A stretch of 64,000 nt of DNA from Silicimonas sp. GTDB lineage: Bacteria > Pseudomonadota > Alphaproteobacteria > Rhodobacterales > Rhodobacteraceae. The notes beneath the pieces were generated by a model, which saw nothing but the letters and a program-made list of their open reading frames with translations, was not told the origin of the DNA and made no database searches. Position 1 is the first letter of the stretch. Each line of letters starts with the position of its first letter. The DNA lies in assembly GCA_022826385.1 (NCBI GenBank), contig JAJDUZ010000071.1, forward strand, positions 18,615 to 82,614. The letters are read 5' to 3'. This document shows positions 54,434-62,542 of the stretch, piece by piece. Made by a program: the position numbers and the translations under genes.

Positions 54434-55417
54434 TCAGGCGGTAAGGGCGTGGGCCGCCTCGTTGTCCCAATCGAGGCCCACCGCCTCGCCCAAATCCTTC
54501 GGGTCCCCGAAGAAATCCTTGTCGGACAGAAGTGCCGTCACTTCCTGCTCGCCAATGATGGCGGCGGTCAGTGCGACATGCGTGCCCTGATATTCGATGT
54601 TGGTGATCTTGCCTTGCAGCTTCGCGCCGTCCGGTGCCTTCAAGGTCAGTGCGTCGGCGCGAACGGCAACCTTGCCTTCCGGCAGCGCGATCACGTTGTG
54701 CGAGCCAAGGAACCGCGCAACGAAGGCCGTCTTCGGTGTCTCGAACACATCGCGGGTCTTGCCCGCCTGCTCGATCTTGGCATCGTTCATCACCACGATT
54801 TCATCGGCCAGCGCCAAGGCCTCGTCCTGACCGTGCGTGACGTGGATGAAGGTGATCCCAAGCTCGCGTTGCAATCGCTTGAGTTCGGCGCGCATCCGGA
54901 TGCGCAGGAACGGGTCAAGCGCCGAGAGTGGCTCGTCCAGCAGCAGAACCTGCGGTTCGGTGATCAAGGCGCGGGCCAAGGCGACGCGCTGTTGCTGACC
55001 GCCCGAGAGTTGCGCGGGAATGCGGTCGGCAAAACCGCCCATATCGACAAGTTCCAGCATTTCGCCGGCGCGATGGGTGCGCGTGGTGGCATCTTCGCCT
55101 TTCATCTTGAGGCTGAAGGCCACGTTGTCGGCCACGCTCAGATGCGGGAACAGCGCATAGTTCTGGAACATCATCGCCGTGCCGCGCTTGGCGGGCGGCA
55201 GATACGAGATATCGCGCCCCCCCAGCAGAACCGACCCGCTGGAGACGGTTTCGTGACCCGCCACCATCCGCAGCGTGGACGACTTCCCGCAGCCCGACGG
55301 GCCCAGAAGGCACGCATAGGTTCCCGCTTCGAAATGATAGCTGACAGCATCCACGGCAGTGACCTCGCCATAGCGCTTGGTCAGGCTGATGAATTCAAGG
55401 TCGAGCTGGCTAGACAT
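54434..55417 (-). CDS. ABC transporter ATP-binding protein (PotA-like)
   Basis: A 327-residue ATPase of the polyamine/iron importer class. Walker A LLGPSGCGKSST, signature LSGGQQQRVALARAL, Walker B VLLLDEPLSALD and the H-loop histidine in FIHVTHGQDEA are intact; the last 90 residues form a TOBE regulatory domain. It is the first gene of the operon ATPase, binding protein, permease, permease, racemase. The divergent GntR gene and a near-perfect operator lie just upstream. Confidence 0.94.
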   Translation of the reverse strand: MSSQLDLEFISLTKRYGEVTAVDAVSYHFEAGTYACLLGPSGCGKSSTLRMVAGHETVSSGSVLLGGRDISYLPPAKRGTAMMFQNYALFPHLSVADNVAFSLKMKGEDATTRTHRAGEMLELVDMGGFADRIPAQLSGGQQQRVALARALITEPQVLLLDEPLSALDPFLRIRMRAELKRLQRELGITFIHVTHGQDEALALADEIVVMNDAKIEQAGKTRDVFETPKTAFVARFLGSHNVIALPEGKVAVRADALTLKAPDGAKLQGKITNIEYQGTHVALTAAIIGEQEVTALLSDKDFFGDPKDLGEAVGLDWDNEAAHALTA

Positions 55418-55557
55418 CTTCTTCCCACCGCAGTTGCCTTCAACAGGCCAAGTTCGGGCGCGACACGAAACTTATTTTGCGAGAGTCAGAGCGCCACCGA
55501 GAGGCGCTGATGCAGGAGAAAGCACCCTGCTGCGGAGTTGTTCAAAAAATAGGCTAA

Positions 55558-55571
55558 GATTGTATACGATC
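55558..55571. promoter_or_regulatory. GntR (FadR-subfamily) operator
   Basis: GATTGTATACGATC is a 14-base palindrome with one mismatched pair and contains TNGT-AT-ACNA, the FadR/VanR-type half-site pattern. It lies 70 bases before the GntR start and 141 bases before the ATPase start. Confidence 0.6.
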
Positions 55572-55640
55572 CAACATCGGGTTGGCTCCAATCTTGAAGT
55601 GAGCCACATCCTCTGTCAGGGAATACATAGAGGTAGTCAA

Positions 55641-56330
55641 ATGAAAGATCTTACGCCCGGTGGCGATGCATCCGCCGAGGGCATTGCACGGCAACTGACG
55701 GAAGCGGTCCACGAACACCGCGTCTTGCCCGGCATGAAGCTGAGCGAGGACGAGGTTGGCGAGGTCTTTGGTGTCAGTCGGACGATTGTCCGGCAGGCGC
55801 TACGTTCGATGGCGCATGAAGGTCTGGTTACGATCGAGCGAAATCGCGGCGCCTTTGTCTCGAAGCCGTCGGTCAAGGAAGCCCGCGAAGTATTCGAAGC
55901 CCGCGCCCTGTTGGAACCCCAGACCGCTCGGGCGGCCGCCGAACGCGCCACGGCCGAAGACGTGGCATTGTTGGAAGATCATATCGAACGCGAACACGCC
56001 GCGCTGGCCGCCGGTGAAGCCGGGCGCGCCCTGAAGCTCTCGGGCCTCTTTCATGTCGAGATCGCGCGGGTCGCGGACCAGCAGACGATCGAGGCGTTCA
56101 TCCAGCAACTCATCTCGCGCTCGTCGCTGGTCATCGCGCTCTATTGGCAGCGGCGGAACGCGCTGTGCGAAAGCCACGCGCATCACGCCCTTCTGGACGC
56201 CTTCCGGGACAACAACCCGGATCAGGCGGAAGAGTTGATGAAGGGTCATCTCGTTGACCTGTTGTCGCAGTTGAACCTGCGCGATGTGCCGGACGAAGCC
56301 CGGTCCTTGCGCGACGCCTTGCTGGGATGA
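55641..56330 (+). CDS. GntR-family transcriptional regulator (FadR/FCD subfamily)
   Basis: A 229-residue regulator with an N-terminal winged helix (LSEDEVGEVFGVSRTIVRQAL, about residues 35-56) and a C-terminal FCD effector domain (FEARALLEPQTARAAAE, metal-binding histidines such as HVEIAR and ESHAHHALLDA). Such proteins repress until a carboxylic acid binds. The divergent ABC importer operon and the palindrome between them indicate that it controls that operon and itself. The start follows AGAGGTAG. Its stop overlaps the GNAT gene start (ATGA). Confidence 0.92.
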   Translation: MKDLTPGGDASAEGIARQLTEAVHEHRVLPGMKLSEDEVGEVFGVSRTIVRQALRSMAHEGLVTIERNRGAFVSKPSVKEAREVFEARALLEPQTARAAAERATAEDVALLEDHIEREHAALAAGEAGRALKLSGLFHVEIARVADQQTIEAFIQQLISRSSLVIALYWQRRNALCESHAHHALLDAFRDNNPDQAEELMKGHLVDLLSQLNLRDVPDEARSLRDALLG

Positions 56331-57139
56331 TCGAATTTCGCACGGCAACGCTGCCAGAGTTGGAGACCATTCTCGACTGGGCGGCGCACGAAGGGTGGAA
56401 CCCCGGCCTGGACGACGCAGCGGCCTTTCATGCCGCTGATCCATCCGGGTTTTTCGTGGCCTGCGAAGGGGATACACCGGTTGCGGCGATTTCGGTCGTC
56501 AATCACAGCGACAGCTTCGCCTTCCTTGGACTTTACATCGCGTTGTCCTCGCATCGCGGCAAAGGCATCGGGTTCGGGCTTTGGCAACATGCCCTTGCCC
56601 ATGCAGGCGGGCGCACGATCGGCCTGGACGGCGTGCCCGAGCAGCAAGCGAACTATGCCGCGTCTGGCTTTGAATGGGCGGGAACGACGGTTCGCTTTTC
56701 TGGCCGGGTGACCGCCGAGGCCGAGCCAGAGATACGTCTTGCCACCGAAGCCGACCTGACCGATTTGGTCACGCGCGAAGCCGCGGCCTCGGGCACGCGA
56801 AAAGAGACATATCTGCACGCGTGGTTCCGGAACACCGCCAATCGCATGACGTTGATCCACCCCGACGGCTTCGCCACGGTTCGGGCGTGCCGCGAGGGCG
56901 CCAAGATCGGACCACTGGTCGCCTCGGACACCGAGGCCGCGCGGCAATTGCTGCGCCATGCGGCGTCGCTTTGTGGGGAGGCGATCATGATCGATGTGCC
57001 GGAAAGCGCCGTCGGACTGACCCGGCTCTGCGAAGATATGGCGCTTGAACCCGTCTTCAGAACAGCACGGATGTATCTGGGAAAACAGCCGAAAGCAGCA
57101 CCCGACATCTTTGCTGTCGCGACGCTGGAACTGGGTTAG
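56327..57139 (+). CDS. GNAT-family N-acetyltransferase with C-terminal extension
   Basis: A 270-residue protein. The first 140 residues are a GNAT domain (FVACEGDTPVAAISV, the acetyl-CoA loop LSSHRGKGIGFGLWQHA, ANYAASGFEWAG). The remainder resembles a second, degenerate GNAT-like half as in YitH-type proteins (ACREGAKIGPLVASD, SLCGEAIMIDVPES, VFRTARMYLG). It is translationally coupled to the GntR gene, suggesting that it modifies a metabolite of the same pathway. The target is unknown. It ends four bases from the convergent nusB stop. Confidence 0.88.
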   Translation: MIEFRTATLPELETILDWAAHEGWNPGLDDAAAFHAADPSGFFVACEGDTPVAAISVVNHSDSFAFLGLYIALSSHRGKGIGFGLWQHALAHAGGRTIGLDGVPEQQANYAASGFEWAGTTVRFSGRVTAEAEPEIRLATEADLTDLVTREAAASGTRKETYLHAWFRNTANRMTLIHPDGFATVRACREGAKIGPLVASDTEAARQLLRHAASLCGEAIMIDVPESAVGLTRLCEDMALEPVFRTARMYLGKQPKAAPDIFAVATLELG

Positions 57140-57143
57140 AAGC

Positions 57144-57605
57144 TCAGCTTTCGAACGCTTCGGGCTTTGCCTCGCGGGCCATATGATCCAGCACGGCGTT
57201 CACGAATTTCGGCTCGCGGCCCTCCGGGAAGAACGCCTTGGCGATGTCGACGAATTCGCTGATCACGACCTTGGGCGGCGCATCGCCCTCAATCAGTTCG
57301 GCCCCGCCCGCCCGGAACAATGCGCGCAAGGTGGGATCGATCCGGTTGATCGGCCAGTTCTCGGCCAGCGCCCGGTCGGTCATCTGGTCGATCTTGGCCT
57401 GCCAGTTTACCGCATCATCGACAATCTTGCGGAAAAGATCGATATCGCCTTCCGCCAACGTGCCGCCATCGACCTCGGCCCCGAAGCGATGGTCTTCGAA
57501 TTCCTGCTGCACCCGGTCTGCACTGGCCCCGGCCGCTTCCATCTGAAAGAGCGCCTGCACCGCATAAAGACGCGCTGCACTTTTTTCCTGACGTGACTTG
57601 CTCAT
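57144..57605 (-). CDS. nusB: Transcription antitermination factor NusB
   Basis: A 153-residue all-helical RNA-binding protein that, with NusE (S10), helps processive rRNA transcription. Typical blocks are SAARLYAVQALFQMEAAG near the N-terminus, NRIDPTLRALFRAGGAEL and PPKVVISEFVDIAKAFFPEGREPKFVNAVLD at the C-terminus. The ATG overlaps the ribH stop (ATGA), as is usual for the alphaproteobacterial ribH-nusB pair. It is the last gene of the riboflavin cluster. Confidence 0.95.
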   Translation of the reverse strand: MSKSRQEKSAARLYAVQALFQMEAAGASADRVQQEFEDHRFGAEVDGGTLAEGDIDLFRKIVDDAVNWQAKIDQMTDRALAENWPINRIDPTLRALFRAGGAELIEGDAPPKVVISEFVDIAKAFFPEGREPKFVNAVLDHMAREAKPEAFES

Positions 57606-58063
57606 GCGAACCGCCGCTTCAAAGCCACAAGGTGCAGGGCCGCTTGCGCCGCCCCACCAGCCGTATCCAGCCGCGTCGCGTCTGCGCGCTCCTCGGCCTG
57701 TTCCATGTTCTCGACGGTGATGATGCCGTTGCCGATGCACAGCCCCTGAAGGCCAAGCTGCATGATCCCGGCGGCACTTTGTTCGACCACGACGTCATAA
57801 TGGCTGGTGCGTCCTCGGATCACGCAACCGAGCGCCACGAAACCGTCAAAGGCGGCACCCGCAAAGGCGATGGCGGTTGGCACTTCGAGCGATCCCGGAA
57901 CCTCGATCACCTCGACCGATGCGCCAGCGCTTTCGACAACTTTCGTCGCAGACGCAATCTGTTGCTGGGCGATCTTCGTGTAATACGGCGCGATCACCAG
58001 CGCGATTTTCACCGGCGCATAGAACTCAGGCAGCCCAAGGTCGTTGTCAGAATGTCCAGCCAT
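57602..58063 (-). CDS. ribH: 6,7-dimethyl-8-ribityllumazine synthase
   Basis: A 153-residue lumazine synthase that condenses the pyrimidine and 3,4-dihydroxy-2-butanone 4-phosphate in riboflavin synthesis. VEVIEVPGSLEVPTAI and the catalytic histidine in GRTSHYDVV are visible. The loop reads RGRT where most family members have RGET or RGGT, a mild departure. It overlaps nusB by 4 bases and its start touches the end of ribB, so ribB-ribH-nusB form one transcript. Confidence 0.94.
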   Translation of the reverse strand: MAGHSDNDLGLPEFYAPVKIALVIAPYYTKIAQQQIASATKVVESAGASVEVIEVPGSLEVPTAIAFAGAAFDGFVALGCVIRGRTSHYDVVVEQSAAGIMQLGLQGLCIGNGIITVENMEQAEERADATRLDTAGGAAQAALHLVALKRRFA

Positions 58064-59187
58064 CAGCCCAGCTCCGAAATCTTGCGCGTGCCGACAATGT
58101 CGAGGCCATAGGCATCAAGCCCGACCACTTTCGGCTGCGGTGAATTGGTCAGAAGGATCATCTCGCTGATGCCCAGAGACGAGAGGATCTGCGCGCCCAG
58201 CCCGTATTGCCGCAGCGTCTGCGGAGACGTCCCGTCACCGCTTGTCAGCTTCATCGTCGTGTCGCGCAAGAGGACCAAAGCGCCCCGCCCTTCGGCAGCG
58301 ATCACCTGCATGGCGTCCCCGAACTCGTTGCGGCGCCCCGTCGGCCCAAGACCGACCACATCCAGCATCGGGTCCAGCGCGTGCATCCGCACAAGCACGG
58401 GTTCGGGCGTCGAGATGTCACCCTTGATGAGCGCGATATGTTCGTCGCCATGCGCCGTGTCCGAGTAGACCCGCATCTGCCAGTCGCCACCGAATTCCGA
58501 GGTGACGGTATCTTCGCGCGTGACGGCCACAAGGTTGTCGTGGCGGCGGCGATAGGCAATCAGGTCGCTGATTGTGCCGATCTTCAACCCGTGCCGCTGA
58601 GCGAAGGCCACAAGATCAGGAAGACGGCTCATCGTCCCGTCTTCATTCATGATTTCGCAAATCACGCCGGCTGCGTTCAGACCCGCGAGACGCGAGATAT
58701 CAACCGCGGCCTCGGTGTGGCCTGCGCGGACCAGAACACCGCCGTCGCGGGCGCGCAGCGGGAAGACATGGCCGGGTGTCGCAATATCTTGCGCCCCTTT
58801 CCCGGCATCGATCGCCACTGCCACTGTCCGCGCACGGTCATGCGCCGAGATACCGGTCGACACACCTTCGCGCGCCTCAATGGAGACGGTGAAGGCGGTT
58901 TCGTGGCGAGACGAGTTCTGCGACGACATCAGCGGCAGGCCCAGCGCATCGATCCGCTCGCCCGGCAGGCTGAGGCAGATCAGGCCGCGCCCATGGGTGG
59001 CCATGAAGTTGATCGCTTCGGGGGTCGCCATTTGTGCCGGGATCACAAGATCGCCTTCGTTCTCGCGGTCTTCGTGATCAACAAGGATGAACATCCGGCC
59101 ATTGCGGGCGTCCTCGATGATCTCTTCCACCGAAGAGATCGCGTCGCGCCAGTTTTCCTCGACCGGTCCGGGCGTTTCGAATGACAT
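58063..59187 (-). CDS. ribB: 3,4-dihydroxy-2-butanone 4-phosphate synthase with degenerate GTP-cyclohydrolase-II-like domain
   Basis: A 374-residue protein. Residues about 10-205 are an intact RibB domain (DHEDRENEGDL metal/substrate loop, THGRGLICL, RAGHTEAAVD). The second half (about 210-374) is RibA-like in fold (GAQILSSLGISEMILLTNSP, KVVGLDAYGLDIV), but the zinc-binding cysteines (CxxG...CDCG region) are absent and the LRQEGRGIGL motif is replaced. It should make the butanone phosphate but not open GTP; a separate ribA is required elsewhere. No FMN riboswitch was recognised upstream. Confidence 0.93.
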   Translation of the reverse strand: MSFETPGPVEENWRDAISSVEEIIEDARNGRMFILVDHEDRENEGDLVIPAQMATPEAINFMATHGRGLICLSLPGERIDALGLPLMSSQNSSRHETAFTVSIEAREGVSTGISAHDRARTVAVAIDAGKGAQDIATPGHVFPLRARDGGVLVRAGHTEAAVDISRLAGLNAAGVICEIMNEDGTMSRLPDLVAFAQRHGLKIGTISDLIAYRRRHDNLVAVTREDTVTSEFGGDWQMRVYSDTAHGDEHIALIKGDISTPEPVLVRMHALDPMLDVVGLGPTGRRNEFGDAMQVIAAEGRGALVLLRDTTMKLTSGDGTSPQTLRQYGLGAQILSSLGISEMILLTNSPQPKVVGLDAYGLDIVGTRKISELG

Positions 59188-59335
59188 GAGTGTTGGTGTC
59201 CGCGGCAGTTTCGGGATGCAGACGGGGACTTAGCCCAAGCCCACGCAGATGGCCAGAGGCAACCCTGCGTCGCGACGTCTCGTGTCTGACCCTTCGCCCT
59301 GTCCTGATCGGGTCGAGAGGCGAAACGTGGAGGAT

Positions 59336-59360
59336 GTGCGTATTTTTGAAGAGATGAAGG
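59336..59360 (+). repeat. Diverged intergenic core element, copy G
   Basis: GTGCGTATTTTTGAAGAGAT followed by GAAGG, closely matching the element between cobT and the aminopeptidase gene. It lies between ribB and the spondin gene. Confidence 0.4.
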
Positions 59361-59361
59361 C

Positions 59362-59395
59362 GGCGTTAACCTTAATAATCGTTAAGGTTAACGCC
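59362..59395. repeat. Perfect 14-bp inverted repeat
   Basis: GGCGTTAACCTTAA-TAATCG-TTAAGGTTAACGCC. It sits 17 bases after the stop of the minus-strand spondin gene. The stem is AT-rich inside and no clear T run follows, so it is either an unusual terminator for that gene or a protein-binding site. Confidence 0.65.
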
Positions 59396-59412
59396 TGTTG
59401 CAGAGGGCGCGT

Positions 59413-60207
59413 TTATGCGTTGCGCCGGCGGCGACGCATCCACCCGAAGGCGCCAAGCCCTGCCAGCAGAAGCGGCATGCCGGCTGGCAATGGCACCTGG
59501 CTGACCTCGATCCGGGCCAGTTGGTTCGGCCCGCTGGCCAGATTGACGAAGGTGCCTGCCGCGGTCTCTTGCCTGTTCAGGAAGAACAGGCGGTCAGAGG
59601 CGCGGGTGATCAGGCCATCGACCTCGGTCGCGGTTCCGCCCGCCGTATTGAAGGGCGCACCGAAGCCGTTGTTCACCTCTGTCCCTGCGTCCCAGGCATC
59701 ATCGGCATAGACATTGATCGGGCCAAGATTCGTGAAGGTGCCCGCCATGTCGAAGACCTCGTAGGCCATCGAATTGTCATTGCCGATGAAAATGTCGTTT
59801 GACGGGATGACCATCGACATGAAGGACAGGAAGCGCTGTGATGTCGGATCGACATCCAACCGGATCGACGCGGTTTCGCCCGGATCCAGCACGGGCGCGC
59901 CGGCAAAGCCGCCGGGCGCAAAGATCACCCCTGCCGCGGCCCCGGCGGCCTGGGCTTCGGGGACCAACAGGCTTGGCATCCCTTCCTCGGCCAGAAGCTC
60001 GACCGACGGCGACGCGGCGGACCCTGCGTCGAACGGATCAAACCCGCCGTCATGCAATGCTGCAAAGAGCGGCGTCAGATAGAGGCCATCGGCGGCTTGC
60101 GTGTTGGTGATGGTGATTTCGACGGTCTTTGCCGCCGCCGCCCCGGCCAGACCTGCAGACAATAGGATAGCGGCCGCCGAAAGGCGGTGAAGTTTTTGGA
60201 ATATCAT
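59413..60207 (-). CDS. Secreted spondin-domain protein with VPLPA-CTERM sorting signal
   Basis: A 264-residue exported protein: Sec signal (LSAAAILLSAGLAGAAAA), a spondin-N-like domain (VEITITNTQAADGLYLTPLF, GFDPFDAGSAAS, LVPEAQAAGAA) and a C-terminal tripartite sorting signal (QVPLPAGMPLLLAGLGAFGW, then MRRRRRNA). This VPLPA-CTERM tail is recognised by a dedicated exosortase and often occurs in exopolysaccharide-producing Rhodobacteraceae. The mature domain presumably acts at the cell surface or in the matrix. No exosortase gene is in the window. It separates ribB from ribE. Confidence 0.88.
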   Translation of the reverse strand: MIFQKLHRLSAAAILLSAGLAGAAAAKTVEITITNTQAADGLYLTPLFAALHDGGFDPFDAGSAASPSVELLAEEGMPSLLVPEAQAAGAAAGVIFAPGGFAGAPVLDPGETASIRLDVDPTSQRFLSFMSMVIPSNDIFIGNDNSMAYEVFDMAGTFTNLGPINVYADDAWDAGTEVNNGFGAPFNTAGGTATEVDGLITRASDRLFFLNRQETAAGTFVNLASGPNQLARIEVSQVPLPAGMPLLLAGLGAFGWMRRRRRNA

Positions 60208-60321
60208 GGATATCTCCCTCTGGACTCACACAAATGGGGAACGATTTGCCCCCGTGGCGAGCCTAGATCAAAGGCGCGCGAACACCGGCATCAACTGCGC
60301 TCACGTTTCCGGGACAAGCCG

Positions 60322-60876
60322 TTATCCCTCTGCGAAAAAGCGGGACGCGGGCAGATACCCGGCCAAGCGTGCGGCTTCGCACCATTCCCGCTCAAGCCAC
60401 GTCTCGCCGATGACCACCACGCCGTCGGCAGGCAAGGCGCCCTTCAGCTGCTGCACGCGTTCGCGCACCTCACCCCATGTGGCGGTCAGGCCCGGCGCAT
60501 GATCGACAGCGGCCAAGGCCGGGTTCCGTGCGAGAACGACCTGCGGCACATGCGGGGCGTGGACCAAGGCAAGCCGGTCTGCCGACGCAACAGCCTCGAC
60601 GACGGCTGCGCGATCGGCAGGCATCCGGGCGTCGGCCATCAGCCGAAGCGCGTTGTCCGAGAAAAGCAGCGCGATGACATCGCGTCCCGTGGCCGCGCGA
60701 ATACCAGCGTAAGACTTGTAGTCGATCCCAAGCTCGCGCGCCCGTTTCACCCGGCGGCGCACTACTTCGATCGGCATTCTTGGCAGCAACTCGGCGCGGG
60801 CGCGTTTCCATGCATAGCGCCGCCATCCCCGGCCCCGCTCCATCGTTGGTCCGCCGTTATGCCCTAGCCCGCTCAT
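60322..60876 (-). CDS. Conserved-looking protein of unknown function
   Basis: A 184-residue soluble protein beginning MSGLGHNGGPTMERG, a GHNGGP start seen in several small alphaproteobacterial proteins. It has an arginine-rich helical segment (WRRYAWKRARAELL, VVRRRVKRARELG), then GIDYKSYAGIRAATGRDVIALLFSDNAL. No signal peptide or membrane helix is seen. I cannot name a family. The basic N-terminal half could bind nucleic acid. It is divergent from the membrane-protein gene 70 bases away. Confidence 0.7.
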   Translation of the reverse strand: MSGLGHNGGPTMERGRGWRRYAWKRARAELLPRMPIEVVRRRVKRARELGIDYKSYAGIRAATGRDVIALLFSDNALRLMADARMPADRAAVVEAVASADRLALVHAPHVPQVVLARNPALAAVDHAPGLTATWGEVRERVQQLKGALPADGVVVIGETWLEREWCEAARLAGYLPASRFFAEG

Positions 60877-60946
60877 GCAACAGTCCCCTTGATGTGATAC
60901 AGTCGCCGCATTGGATTTATGCCCTTTCGCGTTGGAGACCTTTTGG

Positions 60947-61834
60947 ATGCCAGACCAGATTACACAAGCCGAACGGATTGAGGAGGTGCCATTCCGGGTC
61001 ACCCCGAAACAGATGCACAAGTTCGTCGGAATGACGGCGCTTTGCCTGCCGATTGTGCTGATGCTGGTTCCGCTGATCTGGCCTGTCTGCTTCATGACCT
61101 CGATCAGTCACTTCTATTATACGCCGGTTGGCGGCGACATTCTGGTTGGCAGCCTTTCGGTGATCGGGGCCATCATGCTGTTCTTCTATGCCTATAAAGG
61201 AGACGACGGCGACGCGCATTCGGCCTATTCCCGGCGCAATGCGCGTTTGGCGAAGGTGGCGGGGCTCTGCGCGCTTGGCGTGGCGTTTGTCCCGACCGGG
61301 GGCTTGGGCTGTGCCTATGACGGGGAAGCGGCGCGGTTCCTGATTTTCGAGGCCGGCTTCACAACGCCCGCCGGGGCGCCGCGGTCGATCTATGTCGAGG
61401 GCGCCATGGCCACGGGCACGCTGACGGCAGAGTTTGCCAAACTGCTTGGCCTTCCGAAATTCGTGGGCGGACTTCACTATGCCTCGGCGCTTGGCATGTT
61501 TCTGATCCTTGGCTACTTCTCGTTCTTCGTCTTCACGCAGGTCCAGACCGCGGCGGCGCGCGAAACCGCGACCGAACTGACCGAGGTCAAACGGACGCGG
61601 AACCGCCTCTATCGACTGGCGGGTGGCGTCATCTTCTTTGCTATCTTCGCGCTGATCGTGAAGGTGGGGCTGGAAAGCTTCTTTCTGCAAGGCGAGGAAC
61701 AGCTTGCCTTCACCGAATGGTGGAACGGCCTTTACCTGACATTCGTGTTCGAGGCGCTTGCCCTGATTGCCTTCGGTGTCTCGTGGCTGGTCAAAGCGCG
61801 CATTTTTGGCTGGCTGGAAGATCCGGCGCCGTAA
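60947..61834 (+). CDS. Polytopic membrane protein of unknown function
   Basis: A 295-residue protein with about six hydrophobic helices (MTALCLPIVLMLVPLIW, DILVGSLSVIGAIMLFFYAY, LAKVAGLCALGVAFVPTGG, ASALGMFLILGYFSFFVF, LAGGVIFFAIFALIVKVG, LYLTFVFEALALIAFGVSW). SISHFYYTPVGGDILVGSL between helices 1 and 2 looks like a conserved motif. I do not recognise the family. The ATG before PDQITQAE follows TTGGAGACC. It is convergent with ribE, ending 5 bases before that gene's stop. Confidence 0.75.
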   Translation: MPDQITQAERIEEVPFRVTPKQMHKFVGMTALCLPIVLMLVPLIWPVCFMTSISHFYYTPVGGDILVGSLSVIGAIMLFFYAYKGDDGDAHSAYSRRNARLAKVAGLCALGVAFVPTGGLGCAYDGEAARFLIFEAGFTTPAGAPRSIYVEGAMATGTLTAEFAKLLGLPKFVGGLHYASALGMFLILGYFSFFVFTQVQTAAARETATELTEVKRTRNRLYRLAGGVIFFAIFALIVKVGLESFFLQGEEQLAFTEWWNGLYLTFVFEALALIAFGVSWLVKARIFGWLEDPAP

Positions 61835-61839
61835 GGTTC

Positions 61840-62442
61840 TCAGGTTGCCGTGGCTTCGGCCAGACGCGCGACATAGCGCGCTAAAGTATCGATCTCGAGG
61901 TTGATGGCATCCCCAACGGCAACCCGTCCCCAGGTCGTGACGGACTTGGTGTGCGGGATGAAGTTGACGCCAAACCGGTTGCCGTCGACCTCGTTCACCG
62001 TCAGCGACGTGCCGTTGAGCGCGACCGACCCTTTCGGTGCGATGAACCGCGCAAGCTCGGGTGGCGCTTCGAAGGTGACGCGGGTGCTGTCGCCCTCGTC
62101 CAGCAAGGCCACGACATGGGCAAGACCGTCGACATGGCCAGACACGATATGCCCGCCAAGTTCGTCGCCAACCTTCAGGGACCGTTCGAGATTGACCGTT
62201 CGACCGATGGCCCATGTGTCGAGGTTCGACTTCGACAGCGTTTCTGCCGACACCTGAACGTCGAACCAGTTTTGAGGCTCGCGCCCCAGATCGATCACCG
62301 TCAGGCAAACGCCATCGCAGGCGATCGAGGCGCCGAGGTCAATTCCGCCGACATCATAGCCAGTACCGATCCGGACACGCAGGTCGCCTGCCTGTTCAAG
62401 CTCCAGAATGGTGCCTTGGTCGGTTATGATCCCGGTAAACAT
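61840..62442 (-). CDS. ribE: Riboflavin synthase
   Basis: A 200-residue riboflavin synthase with the family's two homologous barrels: MFTGIITDQGTILELE starts the first, GHIVSGHVDGLAHVV starts the second, and ACDGVCLTV and LNGTSLTVNEV are the paired substrate-binding repeats. It dismutates two lumazine molecules to riboflavin and a pyrimidine. In relatives it sits beside ribB; here about 2.7 kb with three unrelated genes lies between them, and ribD is not next to it. It is divergent from the KpsS-like gene. Confidence 0.95.
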   Translation of the reverse strand: MFTGIITDQGTILELEQAGDLRVRIGTGYDVGGIDLGASIACDGVCLTVIDLGREPQNWFDVQVSAETLSKSNLDTWAIGRTVNLERSLKVGDELGGHIVSGHVDGLAHVVALLDEGDSTRVTFEAPPELARFIAPKGSVALNGTSLTVNEVDGNRFGVNFIPHTKSVTTWGRVAVGDAINLEIDTLARYVARLAEATAT

Positions 62443-62542
62443 GAGCGGGTCCCCTTGCTGATCTGCAACTCACCTAGACCGGGATACAGCGCGCAGCAAG
62501 GGGAACAGGTGACAGGTCGCGGGCTTCGGGTTAAGCAGCGAC

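Noticed and set aside
59188..59412. Possible FMN riboswitch before ribB
   Set aside because: The conserved AGGG...GAAACC-type blocks of the FMN aptamer are not present; only a repeat core and a palindrome are seen.
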